Below, one piece after another: positions 7,470 to 14,798 of a stretch of 34,093 nt of DNA. A program made the position numbers and the translations under genes. Numbering within the stretch: the first letter of the stretch is position 1; each line of letters starts with the position of its first letter. A model generated the notes under the pieces. That model was not told the origin of the DNA. It ran no database searches and was given only the letters and a program-made list of their open reading frames with translations. The DNA comes from Xenophilus sp. L33 (GTDB lineage: Bacteria; Pseudomonadota; Gammaproteobacteria; Burkholderiales; Burkholderiaceae_C), in contig NZ_LMUW01000040.1 of NCBI RefSeq assembly GCF_009765735.1, forward strand, positions 1 to 34,093, in the 5' to 3' direction.

Positions 7470-8360
7470 TCACCGGTGCTCATTCGCAACCAATTCCTGC
7501 AAGCGCGACAGGAAGAGCTTCAGCACCGGCGACGCGTTGCTGCGGCTGTGGCCGATGACCAGGTCGATGGTCGGTACGCTACCGGCGAGCGGCCGGCTCA
7601 CGACCGACCAGGGCAGCAGGTTCTCGACGTAGCGCGGGATCAGCGTCAGGCCGCGGGTCGAGGCGACCAGCGACATCACCATCGCGGGGTTGTCGACGCT
7701 CTGGGTCGGCGTAAGCACCACGCCTTCGCGTGCCAGGTAGTCGTCGACCACGGCGCGCAGCACCTTCGCCTTGTGGGCCATGGCGATGAAGGGCTGGCCC
7801 ACCAGCTGCCGGGCCCGCACCGCCTTCTGCGCGGCCAACGGATGGTCGCTCGGCATCAGCACCACCAGCGGTTCGCGGTGGACGGCGGCGTAGTCGAGGT
7901 CGAAGCCTGGCTCGGCGCGCATGAAGGCGAGGTCCAGCTTGCCGCGCGCGAGTGCGTCCGCGAGGTCGGGCGAATAGTCGCTGGAGACCGTGACATCGAC
8001 GTTCGGCAGTTCCTCGCGCAGCAGATGCATCGCACGCGGCAGCCAGGTCATCTCCTGCCCGGTGAGGAAGCCGAGCGCGAAGCGCTGCTTGGCCGGAACG
8101 ACGGCGCGCCGTGCCGCCTCGACCGCCGCATCGACCTGGCTCAGGGCGAGCCGCGCGTGATCGATGAAGGCGCGGCCCGCGTCGGTCAGCTCGACACCGC
8201 GCGCGCCGCGCCGCAGCAGCTCGACGCCGACCTGGTCCTCGAGATCGCGGATCTGCCGGCTCAGCGAAGGCTGCGAGGTGTGCAGGCGCTGCTCGGCCGC
8301 CAGGGTGAGGCTGCCGGTCTCGGCGACGGCGATGAAGTAGCGCAGGTGGCGCAGTTCCAT
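7470..8360 (-). CDS. LysR-family transcriptional regulator
   Basis: This 296-residue regulator starts MELRHLRYFIAVAETGS, with the winged helix-turn-helix in residues 1-60 (LTLAAEQRLHTSQPSLSRQI, 19-38) and a periplasmic-binding-like effector domain from about residue 90 on. Length is typical. The frame extends to 8522 on the minus strand, but the extension runs through the divergent SDR promoter region and lacks family similarity, so the ATG at 8360 is preferred; an ATG nine codons upstream is a possible alternative. It is divergent from the SDR at 8533 and co-directional with the epoxide hydrolase. By the usual LysR arrangement it probably controls the divergent SDR and itself. It belongs to the CatM/BenM-like length class, but the effector is unknown. 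Confidence 0.92.
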   Translation of the reverse strand: MELRHLRYFIAVAETGSLTLAAEQRLHTSQPSLSRQIRDLEDQVGVELLRRGARGVELTDAGRAFIDHARLALSQVDAAVEAARRAVVPAKQRFALGFLTGQEMTWLPRAMHLLREELPNVDVTVSSDYSPDLADALARGKLDLAFMRAEPGFDLDYAAVHREPLVVLMPSDHPLAAQKAVRARQLVGQPFIAMAHKAKVLRAVVDDYLAREGVVLTPTQSVDNPAMVMSLVASTRGLTLIPRYVENLLPWSVVSRPLAGSVPTIDLVIGHSRSNASPVLKLFLSRLQELVANEHR

Positions 8361-8391
8361 TGGCAGGTTCCCATGCTTTTCAGGCATGCCA
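8361..8391. promoter_or_regulatory. Nested inverted repeat next to the LysR start
   Basis: TGGCA (8361-8365) and TGCCA (8387-8391) frame a second inverted pair CATGC (8372-8376) and GCATG (8384-8388). The repeat is immediately upstream of the LysR ATG, in the LysR-SDR divergent gap, so it may be a regulatory site or a leader hairpin. The arms are short and the call is tentative. Confidence 0.3.
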
Positions 8392-8532
8392 CCCCGCTTC
8401 GAAAGTCTTTGTGGCAGCGCGCTCGAATCCCTAGATTCTCCCCCATGGCGGCAAGAAAGTGGCGTCGGCGAACCGAGGCCGAAGCTCTTGCCCCATGCGT
8501 TCAAAGTCATACCCACCACCAAGGATCACATC

Positions 8533-9288
8533 ATGGACTCGACGAATCGCCTGACCGGCAAGACCGCCCTCGTCACCGGCGCATCCCGCGGCATCGGCCG
8601 CGCCACCGCGCTCCTGCTCGCCAGCCAGGGCGCGCAGGTCATCGTCCACTACGGCCGCAACGAAGCGGAGGCGGCCGCGGTGGTGGACGAGATCCGCCGC
8701 GCCGGCGGCAAGGCCGAGAAGGTAGGTGCCGACCTGCAGGCCGCCGATGGTCCGCATCGGCTGGCCGCGCAGGTGCGCGCCATCATCGGCGGCCGGCTGG
8801 ACGTGCTGGTCGCCAATGCCGGCATCGCGAAGGACGCCAGCCTCGAGGCCACCACGGTCGAGGACTTCGACGCGCTGTTCGCGGTCAACGTGCGGGCGCC
8901 GTACTTCCTGGTGCAGCAACTGCTGCCGGCGCTGTGCGAAGGCAGCAGCGTCGTCCTGCTGTCGTCGCTGGCGGCGCATGCCTCGGTCGGCACCTTGTCG
9001 GCCTATTCGGCGACCAAGGGCGCTGTCGACACGCTGGTCAAGCACTTCGCATCGGCGCTCGGCGCCAAGGGCATCCGCGTCAACGCGGTGGCGCCGGGCG
9101 TGGTGGCGACCGACATGTCGAGCTTCACCAAGACCGAGGCCGGCCGCGGCGCGGTGCTCGGCATGCAGGCGCTGCAACGCGTGGCGCAGCCGGAGGACAT
9201 CGCCTCGGCGATCGCGTTCCTGGCGTCGGACGATGCCCGTTGGGTCGCCGGCGACACCTTGCGGGTCGACGGCGGCTCGAAGCTCTGA
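8533..9288 (+). CDS. Short-chain dehydrogenase/reductase (FabG-like)
   Basis: This 251-residue classical SDR has TGASRGIG (15-22), NAG in VANAGIA (93-99), S145, and the catalytic Y158 and K162 in YSATK, ending in DTLRVDGG. The residues after beta-2 (HYGRNEAEA) include R42, favouring NADP(H). The NNAG motif is altered to ANAG. The ATG at 8533 follows an AAGGA ribosome site; a longer open frame upstream covers the divergent promoter. It is transcribed alone, divergent from the LysR gene, and converges on the hydratase gene with 24 bases between stops. It probably reduces a keto group or oxidises an alcohol; the substrate is unknown. Confidence 0.93.
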   Translation: MDSTNRLTGKTALVTGASRGIGRATALLLASQGAQVIVHYGRNEAEAAAVVDEIRRAGGKAEKVGADLQAADGPHRLAAQVRAIIGGRLDVLVANAGIAKDASLEATTVEDFDALFAVNVRAPYFLVQQLLPALCEGSSVVLLSSLAAHASVGTLSAYSATKGAVDTLVKHFASALGAKGIRVNAVAPGVVATDMSSFTKTEAGRGAVLGMQALQRVAQPEDIASAIAFLASDDARWVAGDTLRVDGGSKL

Positions 9289-9312
9289 TGCGCCCGCTGC
9301 GAGCGAGGCGGC

Positions 9313-10110
9313 TCAGCGCAGCGTGACGGTGAGCGGCAGCATCGGCGGATCGAAGTCCGCGCGCCAGGTCTGGCCCACTTCGAGCGGCCAGGCGTCGGTC
9401 CAGGTGCCGGTGGTGATCAGGTCGCCGGGCCGCAGCGACGGCGCGCCGGGAATGCGCTGCAGTTCGTTCACGAAATGCAGCAGGGCGTGCAGCGGTCCGT
9501 CGAGCACGTTGGCGCCGATGCCGCGGTCCTTCACCTGGTCGCCTTGGAGCAACCGGACCGACGTGGCCGCCAGTGCCGCGTCGAAGGCCTCGCCGGTGGC
9601 GGCCAGTTCGCGCACCGGCGTGCGCCGGCCCACCAGCAGGCGCGCGTGCAGCGCGCCGTCGGTCACGGTCTGGGCGGCGCTGAACTTCCAGTCGGGCAGG
9701 TGCGACTGCACCACCTCGAAGCTCGGCGCGAACCATTCGACGCAGTCGAAGAGCTGCTCCAGCGTGGCATCGGCCGGCGGCGCGGCGCGCATGCCGAGCG
9801 CGCATTCGGGCTCGAGCCGCGGCAGCGAGCTCGGCGATAGCGTGACCGCGCCGGCCTCGTCGCAGCAGGTGAGCGTGCTGTCGTACACCGGCCCCCAGAT
9901 CGGTCCGAAGACCGCATAGCGCTCCCAGATCGTGCGATTGGTGAAGCCGATCTTGTAGCCGACCACCTTTTCGCCGCGCGCCTCGCGCAGGCGCCGCAGG
10001 GCGAAGGCGGCCCGGTAGGCCTGCTGCATGTCGTCCGGGACGGTGGCTGCGTCGGCGGCTGGCCAAGTCGTGCCGGCGTCGAGATGGGCGAGGATGCTTT
10101 CTGGCGTCAT
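9313..10110 (-). CDS. 2-keto-4-pentenoate hydratase / 2-oxohepta-3-ene-1,7-dioate hydratase family (MhpD-like)
   Basis: This 265-residue protein resembles the hydratase/decarboxylase family of meta-cleavage pathways (MhpD, XylJ, XylI). Features are GYKIGFTN (51-58) with K53, the acidic metal-binding region LEPECALG (99-106), the segment DRGIGANVLDGPLHALLHF (195-213) and the C-terminal LRPGDLITTGTWTDAWPLEVGQ (226-247 in two parts). Such enzymes hydrate 2-hydroxy-2,4-dienoates or decarboxylate 2-oxo-3-enedioates in a Mg/Mn-dependent way in the cytosol. The ATG at 10110 starts MTPESILAHLDAG; the open frame continues far upstream through other genes but is not coding. No ring-cleavage dioxygenase, aldolase or dehydrogenase partner lies beside it, so the substrate is uncertain. 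Confidence 0.88.
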   Translation of the reverse strand: MTPESILAHLDAGTTWPAADAATVPDDMQQAYRAAFALRRLREARGEKVVGYKIGFTNRTIWERYAVFGPIWGPVYDSTLTCCDEAGAVTLSPSSLPRLEPECALGMRAAPPADATLEQLFDCVEWFAPSFEVVQSHLPDWKFSAAQTVTDGALHARLLVGRRTPVRELAATGEAFDAALAATSVRLLQGDQVKDRGIGANVLDGPLHALLHFVNELQRIPGAPSLRPGDLITTGTWTDAWPLEVGQTWRADFDPPMLPLTVTLR

Positions 10111-10242
10111 GAAAGCTAGTCTATGGCGCAAGTCGTGATCGGTCCATGGGCCATCCGATCGATAGGTCCATCCATCGCGAGCGCGTAGCATCGCGAATTC
10201 CAGCCTCGCATCGTGTTGCCTGCCGCACCGGGACGCCATCGC

Positions 10243-10965
10243 ATGATTCGCAGCATCGAACCCCAGGAAAGCCCGGCCGACCTGGCGCCGAACCCTCACA
10301 GCATCACCCTTCGCGGGCGTCCCGCCGAGGCGTCCTTCCCGCCGCGATGCCCGCGCTGCGGCAAGGTGGCGTCGAAGTCCATCGGCTTCTCGAAGGTCTT
10401 CCTGCGCAGCGACGGCGACTCGTCGAACTACGTCATCGAGACGGTCGAGGTGCCGTTCTGCGACGCGTGCATTGCCCTGCATCGCCGGCAGGAGCCGCGG
10501 CCCTCGTGGTTCGAGCAACTGCGCACCGGCCTCGGGTCGATGCACATCGTCGGCGCCATCTTCCCGGCACTGGCGGGTCTTTTCCTGCTGCACCTCGCCT
10601 TCGGCGACCTGGCGCACGGGCCGGCGCGTCGCGGCGGGGTGGAGCTCGTCATCGCCGCGGCCTGCGCGGCGATCGCCTGGCTGCAGGTCCGCGCCGTCTG
10701 GCAGCAGACCGCGCACCTTCGGGTGCTCCCGCAAACCGAGGTAACGCGCGCCTTCGACTTCAGCGACGACAGCTCGGCGCTGTTCGAGGGCCGGCGCTTC
10801 GTCTGCACGATGCGCGACGAAGGCTTCGCGCAGGCCTTCCGCCTCCTGAACGTCCAGAAGGAATGGAAGGCGCAGAGCCCCGAGGCGATCGCCGAGCGGC
10901 GGCGGTCGAACTGGAAGACCTGGGCGCTCGCGGCGGCGATCGGCGTGCTGCTGCTGTTGAACTAG
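10243..10965 (+). CDS. Uncharacterised membrane protein with an N-terminal zinc-ribbon-like motif
   Basis: I do not recognise a named family for this 240-residue protein. It has two CxxC knuckles, CPRCGK (36-41) and CDAC (73-76), that could bind one zinc ion, followed by two hydrophobic segments (about 102-120 and 133-153), a soluble stretch of about 70 residues (DFSDDSSALFEGRRFVC region) and a last hydrophobic helix ending at the C-terminus (227-240). The membrane-proximal soluble part resembles a small beta-rich domain. The ATG at 10243 is chosen with a GGGACG ribosome site; a GTG 10 codons upstream is also in frame. It stands alone, ending at a strong hairpin shared with the convergent TauE gene. 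Confidence 0.8.
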   Translation: MIRSIEPQESPADLAPNPHSITLRGRPAEASFPPRCPRCGKVASKSIGFSKVFLRSDGDSSNYVIETVEVPFCDACIALHRRQEPRPSWFEQLRTGLGSMHIVGAIFPALAGLFLLHLAFGDLAHGPARRGGVELVIAAACAAIAWLQVRAVWQQTAHLRVLPQTEVTRAFDFSDDSSALFEGRRFVCTMRDEGFAQAFRLLNVQKEWKAQSPEAIAERRRSNWKTWALAAAIGVLLLLN

Positions 10966-10967
10966 CT

Positions 10968-10994
10968 CCACGGCCTCCTGCGCTGAGGCCGTGG
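10968..10994. terminator. Hairpin between convergent genes (likely bidirectional terminator)
   Basis: CCACGGCCTC (10968-10977) and GAGGCCGTGG (10985-10994) form a perfect 10-base-pair GC-rich stem with a 7-base loop. It fills the gap between the stops of the zinc-ribbon gene and the TauE gene. There is no T-tract on either strand, so termination may be inefficient or Rho-assisted. Confidence 0.7.
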
Positions 10995-10997
10995 CGC

Positions 10998-11801
10998 TCA
11001 GGGCAGCAGCACCTTGAGCAGCAGGCCCAGCCCCGAGATGCCCAGCGCCACCAGCGTCACCCGGCGGTAGCCGATGTCGCCGGTGCGCCGGTAGATCGCG
11101 ATGCCCGCCGCGTTGCCGAGCAGTGCCAGCGGCAGGGCCGACAGGAAGAGGCCCCAGAAGGCATGGTCGAACATGTGCGGCCGCGTCGTCGCCAGCAGCA
11201 CCAGGCCGACGACCTGCATCCACAGGATGAAGGGCTGCGTCAGCGCCCGGTTCTCCTCCTTGCTGCGCCCGACGAGGCCGTTCCAGACGACCAGCGCCGA
11301 GCCCGGGAAGGCCGAGAAGCCGCCGACGACACCGCCGACCGCGCCCACCAGCAGCGAGCTCTTCGGGCCCGAGGGCCGCTTGGCAAGCCGCAGCGTTGCC
11401 GGCTTGAGCAGCGACCACGCCGAGTAGGCGACGATCAACGCGCCCAGGGTGAGGGTCAGCGCGCGCGGCCCGAAGGCGGCGAGGATCGCCAGCCCGAGCG
11501 GCATGCCGGCGGTGCCGCCCGCGATGTACGGCACCACGCCTTCGCGCCAGCCCCAGAGGCCGGGCCGGTTCTGGAACTCGGTCCACAGGCTGCCGACGCT
11601 GAAGGCCTGCGTCAGCAGCGACAGGCCCATCAACACCGCCACGCCGAGTTGCGGCGGCAGCACGAGGAGGCTGAGCGAGCCGATCGCGGAGAAGCCGAAA
11701 CCGGACAGGCCGCTGAACACGGCGGCGGTCGCGTAGATGGCCGCCAGCAGCGGCAGTGCAGCGGGATGGCCGAGGAGGGAAAGGGTGGTGAGCGGGTTCA
11801 T
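10998..11801 (-). CDS. Sulfite exporter TauE/SafE-family membrane protein
   Basis: This 267-residue inner-membrane protein has seven to eight hydrophobic segments and the two homologous halves of the TauE/SafE family, with the conserved features FSGLSGFGFSAIG (29-41) and GGVVGGFSAFPGSALV (154-169). Known relatives export sulfite, sulfoacetate or other organic anions, but many members are uncharacterised. It is a single gene convergent with the zinc-ribbon protein. The ATG at 11801 begins MNPLTTLSLLGHP; no strong ribosome site is visible. No sulfur-metabolic gene is directly beside it, though a sulfatase is encoded 6.6 kb away. Confidence 0.88.
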   Translation of the reverse strand: MNPLTTLSLLGHPAALPLLAAIYATAAVFSGLSGFGFSAIGSLSLLVLPPQLGVAVLMGLSLLTQAFSVGSLWTEFQNRPGLWGWREGVVPYIAGGTAGMPLGLAILAAFGPRALTLTLGALIVAYSAWSLLKPATLRLAKRPSGPKSSLLVGAVGGVVGGFSAFPGSALVVWNGLVGRSKEENRALTQPFILWMQVVGLVLLATTRPHMFDHAFWGLFLSALPLALLGNAAGIAIYRRTGDIGYRRVTLVALGISGLGLLLKVLLP

Positions 11802-11925
11802 GGGGCACGCATGTTCCGCCCGATGCGTGTCGTCGCGCAGCGGCCTCCGTCACTGTCCCGATGTGACGGACCGCACCACGCGCAGCGCACTTGCCGAACG
11901 GCCGATGACGTTCGTGGGACCCCCG

Positions 11926-11986
11926 TTTCATCGATCGGAATGATGTGTCGCGGGCCGCGCGCTCCTACGCTTTCGCATCGATGAAA
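11926..11986. repeat. 10-base inverted repeat pair upstream of the small membrane protein
   Basis: TTTCATCGAT (11926-11935) and ATCGATGAAA (11977-11986) are perfect reverse complements separated by 41 bases. The right arm is 26 bases upstream of the start at 12013. They could be two half-operators or a long-range leader stem. Chance pairs of this length so close together are uncommon. Confidence 0.4.
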
Positions 11987-12012
11987 TGAAGAGCGACACA
12001 AGGAGATTCCCC

Positions 12013-12303
12013 ATGTTCGATCGTGAATTGCAAGACCTGCGGCAAGCTGCGAGCCGCACCTCGCTGCGCCATGTCGCGACCCTCGTCGGCCTCGCGCTGG
12101 TGGCTCTGCTGTGGTTCATCGCTTCCACGCATGTCGAGGCGGCGATGCTGACGCCGCCGACGCAGATGGAGGCGGCCGCCGCACCGCCCACCGATGCCGC
12201 CTGGGTCGCGCCGCCGGGTGACGCCGACAGCGCCGACAACCCCGACGGCGGCTGCGCCAGGGCCCCGGCCGCCAAGCCGCGCGGTGCCGACATCAGCGAC
12301 TGA
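12013..12303 (+). CDS. Small single-pass membrane protein, uncharacterised
   Basis: This 96-residue protein has a charged, possibly amphipathic N-terminus (MFDRELQDLRQAASRTSLR, 1-19), one hydrophobic segment (HVATLVGLALVALLWFIAST, 20-39) and a low-complexity Ala/Pro/Asp-rich tail (about 45-96) that would lie on the opposite membrane face. The ATG at 12013 is set by an excellent AAGGAGA ribosome site seven bases upstream; the frame is open a little further back. No family is recognised. Codon use is like its neighbours, so I take it as a real gene. It ends 15 bases before the convergent mobR stop. Confidence 0.72.
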   Translation: MFDRELQDLRQAASRTSLRHVATLVGLALVALLWFIASTHVEAAMLTPPTQMEAAAAPPTDAAWVAPPGDADSADNPDGGCARAPAAKPRGADISD

Positions 12304-12318
12304 ACCGGCCGACGCGGC

Positions 12319-12786
12319 CTACGCGTCCTTCGCGGCGCGGCTCCAGCCGTTGTTCTCTTCGACGATGCGCTTGATCATCGCCATGAACTTCGGCCGGTCC
12401 GCCTTGGGCAAGGGCTCCAGCATGCGGTCCTGGGCGCGCAGCATCGCGGGCATCACGCCCTGCAGCAGCTTGCGGCCGGCGGGCGTCACGCTCAAGAGGC
12501 GCACCCGCTTGTCGTCCGGCGACACCTTTCGCTCGATGAGTCCGCGGGCTTCCAGCCGGTCGACCACCGCGCCGATGGTCGAGGTGTCCAGGCCGATGCG
12601 GCCGGCGAGCGTGCGCTGGTCGAGCCCCGTTTCCTTCGCGGCCGCGAACAGCAGCGCGAACTGCACCGGCGTGACGTTCACGTCCGCCGTCTCGTCCAGG
12701 AAGATGCCGACCGCGATCTGCTGAAGCCGGCGGATGTGATGCCCCGGCAGGTCGTCCAGCCCGTCGATGGGCAGCTTCGTCGTCAT
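12319..12786 (-). CDS. mobR: MarR-family regulator of 3-hydroxybenzoate 4-monooxygenase (MobR-like)
   Basis: This 155-residue MarR protein has the winged helix-turn-helix at about residues 45-100: LDQRTLAGRIGLDTSTIGAV (50-69 region), followed by DRLEARGLIERKVSPDDKRVRLLSVTPAG. It is divergent from the monooxygenase across a 113-base gap containing a promoter and stacked palindromes. In Comamonas testosteroni, MobR (a MarR protein) represses the divergent mobA and is released by 3-hydroxybenzoate; the same pairing and partner protein are seen here, so the symbol rests on context plus family. The open frame reaches 12879 but that extension overlaps the operator; the ATG at 12786 is preferred, with GGAG motifs upstream. 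Fused upstream residues would not be MarR-like. Confidence 0.85.
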   Translation of the reverse strand: MTTKLPIDGLDDLPGHHIRRLQQIAVGIFLDETADVNVTPVQFALLFAAAKETGLDQRTLAGRIGLDTSTIGAVVDRLEARGLIERKVSPDDKRVRLLSVTPAGRKLLQGVMPAMLRAQDRMLEPLPKADRPKFMAMIKRIVEENNGWSRAAKDA

Positions 12787-12835
12787 CTCTCCAAACTCCT
12801 GAGGGTTTACCCTCGCTATGGCATCGAATTGTACC

Positions 12836-12864
12836 TTTACACTGATCGTCAGTGCACTGATAAT
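12836..12864 (+). promoter_or_regulatory. Predicted sigma-70 promoter of mobA
   Basis: TTTACA (12836-12841), a 17-base spacer and GATAAT (12859-12864) each differ from the consensus hexamer at one position and have optimal spacing. This is the clearest promoter in the window. It sits entirely within the palindromic operator region. Confidence 0.7.
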
Positions 12865-12872
12865 AAGTGCAC
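12840..12872. promoter_or_regulatory. MobR operator: two adjoining palindromes in the mobR-mobA gap
   Basis: CACTGA-TCG-TCAGTG (12840-12854) overlaps GTGCACT-N7-AGTGCAC (12852-12872). The second palindrome is centred on the -10 box of mobA and the first fills the promoter spacer, so a MarR dimer bound there would block RNA polymerase. Binding by the adjacent MarR protein is inferred from the MobR precedent. Confidence 0.65.
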
Positions 12873-12899
12873 AAGTCAAACGCGGTGAAAGGAAATGCC

Positions 12900-14798
12900 A
12901 TGCAGTTCTATCTGAACGGATACACGCCCGGCGACCCCGATGTCGCGAAGGAAAAGCTGCCCGACGCGGTCGACGTGCTGGTCATCGGCAGCGGCCCGGC
13001 GGGCGCGGTGCTGGCCGCGCAGCTGTCGAACTTCCCCGGCATCAGCACGCGTCTGGTCGAGCGCCGGGGCGGCCCGCTGCAGGTCGGCCAGGCCGACGGC
13101 ATCGCCTGCCGCACGGTCGAGATGTTCGAGGCCTTCGGCCTCGGCCAGAAGCTGATGCGCGAGGCCCATTGGGTCAACGAGACGGTCTTCTGGCGGCCGT
13201 CGAAGCAGGACCGCCATCGCATCGAGCGCACCGGGCGCGTGCAGGACACGGAAGACGGCCTGTCGGAGTTCCCGCACCTGATCGTCAACCAGGCGCGCCT
13301 GCAGCAATACCTGCTTGACTACATGCGGCAGTCGCCGACCCGGCTCGAAGCGAGCTACGGCCTCGAATTCGTCGACCTGAAGATCGAGTCCGAAGGCTCG
13401 CACCCGGTGGTGGTCAGCCTGCGCGATGTCGCCACCGGATCGCCCACGACCGTGCGCGCGAAATACGTGGTCGGCTGCGACGGCGCGCACAGCGGCGTGC
13501 GCCACGCCATCGGCGCGGTGCCCCGCGGCGACTTCGCCAACCATGCCTGGGGCGTGGTCGACATGCTGGCGGTCACCGACTTCCCGGACATCCGGCTGAA
13601 GGCGGCGATCCAGTCCGCGGACGACGGCAACATCCTGCTGATCCCGCGCGAAGGCGGCTACCTGGTGCGGCTCTACGTCGACCTCGGCGAGGTCGACCCG
13701 AACAATCGGCAGGCCTTCCGCGACAAGACGCAGGAGGACGTCATCGCGACCGCGCGGCGCGTGCTGCATCCCTACACGCTGGACGTGAAGAGCGTCGTGT
13801 GGTTCGCGGTCTACCAGGTCGGCCAGCGGGTCACCGACCGCTTCGACGACGTGCCGGTGGAAGAGAAGGCCACGCGCCTGCCGCGCGTCTTCATCGCGGG
13901 CGACGCCTGCCACACGCACAGCGCCAAGGCCGGGCAGGGCATGAACGTCTCGATGCAGGACGGCTTCAACCTCGGCTGGAAGCTGGCCTCGGTGCTCGAC
14001 GGCCGCGCCCGGCCGGAGCTGCTGCGCACCTACTCGGAAGAGCGCCAGGTGATCGCGCAGGAGTTGATCGACTTCGACAAGGAGTGGTCGAAGATCATGG
14101 CCTCGGCGCCCAAGGACCCGCTGCATCCCGAACTCGGCGGCGTCGATCCGCAGGAGCTGCAGGCCTACTTCGTGATGTCGGGCCGCTACACCGCCGGCGT
14201 CGCGACAAGCTATGCGCCGACCACGATGCTGACCGCGCCGTCGACGCACCAGGCGCTCGCTCGCGGATTCACCATCGGCATGCGCTTCCATTCGGCGCCG
14301 GTGGTGCGGCTGGCCGACGCCAAGCCGGTGCAGCTCGGCCATGCGGCGCGCGCCGATGGCGCCTGGCGTCTCTACGCCTTCGCCGATGCGGGCGGGCAGC
14401 GCCTGCGCGAGCTGGCTGCCTTCCTGGGCGAATCGCCCGATTCACCGATTCGCCGCTTCACGCCGGCCGGCGCGGACATCGACAGCGTCATCGACCTGCG
14501 CGCCGTCTTCCAGCAGGGGCATCGCGAACTGCAGGTGGAAGCGCTGCCGCCGATCCTACTGCCGCGCAAGGGCAGCTTCGGCCTGGTCGACTACGAGAAG
14601 GCCTACACGCCCGACCTCAAGAACGGGCCCGACCTCTTCGACCTGCGCGGCATCGACCGTGAGCATGGCGCGATCGTCGTCGTGCGCCCCGACCAGTACG
14701 TGGCGAACGTGCTGCCGCTGGATGCGCACCGCGAGCTGGCGGCCTTCTTCGGCCAGTTCCTGGTGGATCGCGCGCAGTCGCCGGCGACGAAGAACTAG
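12900..14798 (+). CDS. mobA: 3-hydroxybenzoate 4-monooxygenase (FAD-dependent aromatic hydroxylase, MobA-like)
   Basis: This 632-residue flavoprotein hydroxylates 3-hydroxybenzoate to protocatechuate using NADPH and O2, feeding the protocatechuate ring-cleavage route. Seen are the Rossmann motif GSGPAG (30-35), the DG motif CDGAHSGVR (193-201), the GD motif GDACHTHSAKAGQGMN (334-349) and a thioredoxin-like C-terminal domain (about 450-632) typical of the phenol hydroxylase subgroup. Its N-terminus MQFYLNGYTPGDP, the segment QADGIACRTVEMFEAF (64-79) and the C-terminus closely match remembered MobA of Comamonas testosteroni. The ATG at 12900 follows GAAAGGAAA; an in-frame GTG at 12867 lies in the operator and is rejected. 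A phenol 2-monooxygenase of the same subgroup is the main alternative. Its stop overlaps that of the convergent AraC gene. Confidence 0.9.
   Translation: MQFYLNGYTPGDPDVAKEKLPDAVDVLVIGSGPAGAVLAAQLSNFPGISTRLVERRGGPLQVGQADGIACRTVEMFEAFGLGQKLMREAHWVNETVFWRPSKQDRHRIERTGRVQDTEDGLSEFPHLIVNQARLQQYLLDYMRQSPTRLEASYGLEFVDLKIESEGSHPVVVSLRDVATGSPTTVRAKYVVGCDGAHSGVRHAIGAVPRGDFANHAWGVVDMLAVTDFPDIRLKAAIQSADDGNILLIPREGGYLVRLYVDLGEVDPNNRQAFRDKTQEDVIATARRVLHPYTLDVKSVVWFAVYQVGQRVTDRFDDVPVEEKATRLPRVFIAGDACHTHSAKAGQGMNVSMQDGFNLGWKLASVLDGRARPELLRTYSEERQVIAQELIDFDKEWSKIMASAPKDPLHPELGGVDPQELQAYFVMSGRYTAGVATSYAPTTMLTAPSTHQALARGFTIGMRFHSAPVVRLADAKPVQLGHAARADGAWRLYAFADAGGQRLRELAAFLGESPDSPIRRFTPAGADIDSVIDLRAVFQQGHRELQVEALPPILLPRKGSFGLVDYEKAYTPDLKNGPDLFDLRGIDREHGAIVVVRPDQYVANVLPLDAHRELAAFFGQFLVDRAQSPATKN

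Noticed and set aside
5855..7558. Plus-strand open frame of 567 codons opposite the epoxide hydrolase
   Set aside because: Antisense shadow in high-GC DNA; the opposite strand shows the HGWPGS and GGDWGA catalytic motifs.
10111..11931. Upstream extension of the hydratase frame through other genes (open to 11931)
   Set aside because: The family-like start is at 10110; the extension is antisense to the zinc-ribbon gene and out of frame with the TauE gene.
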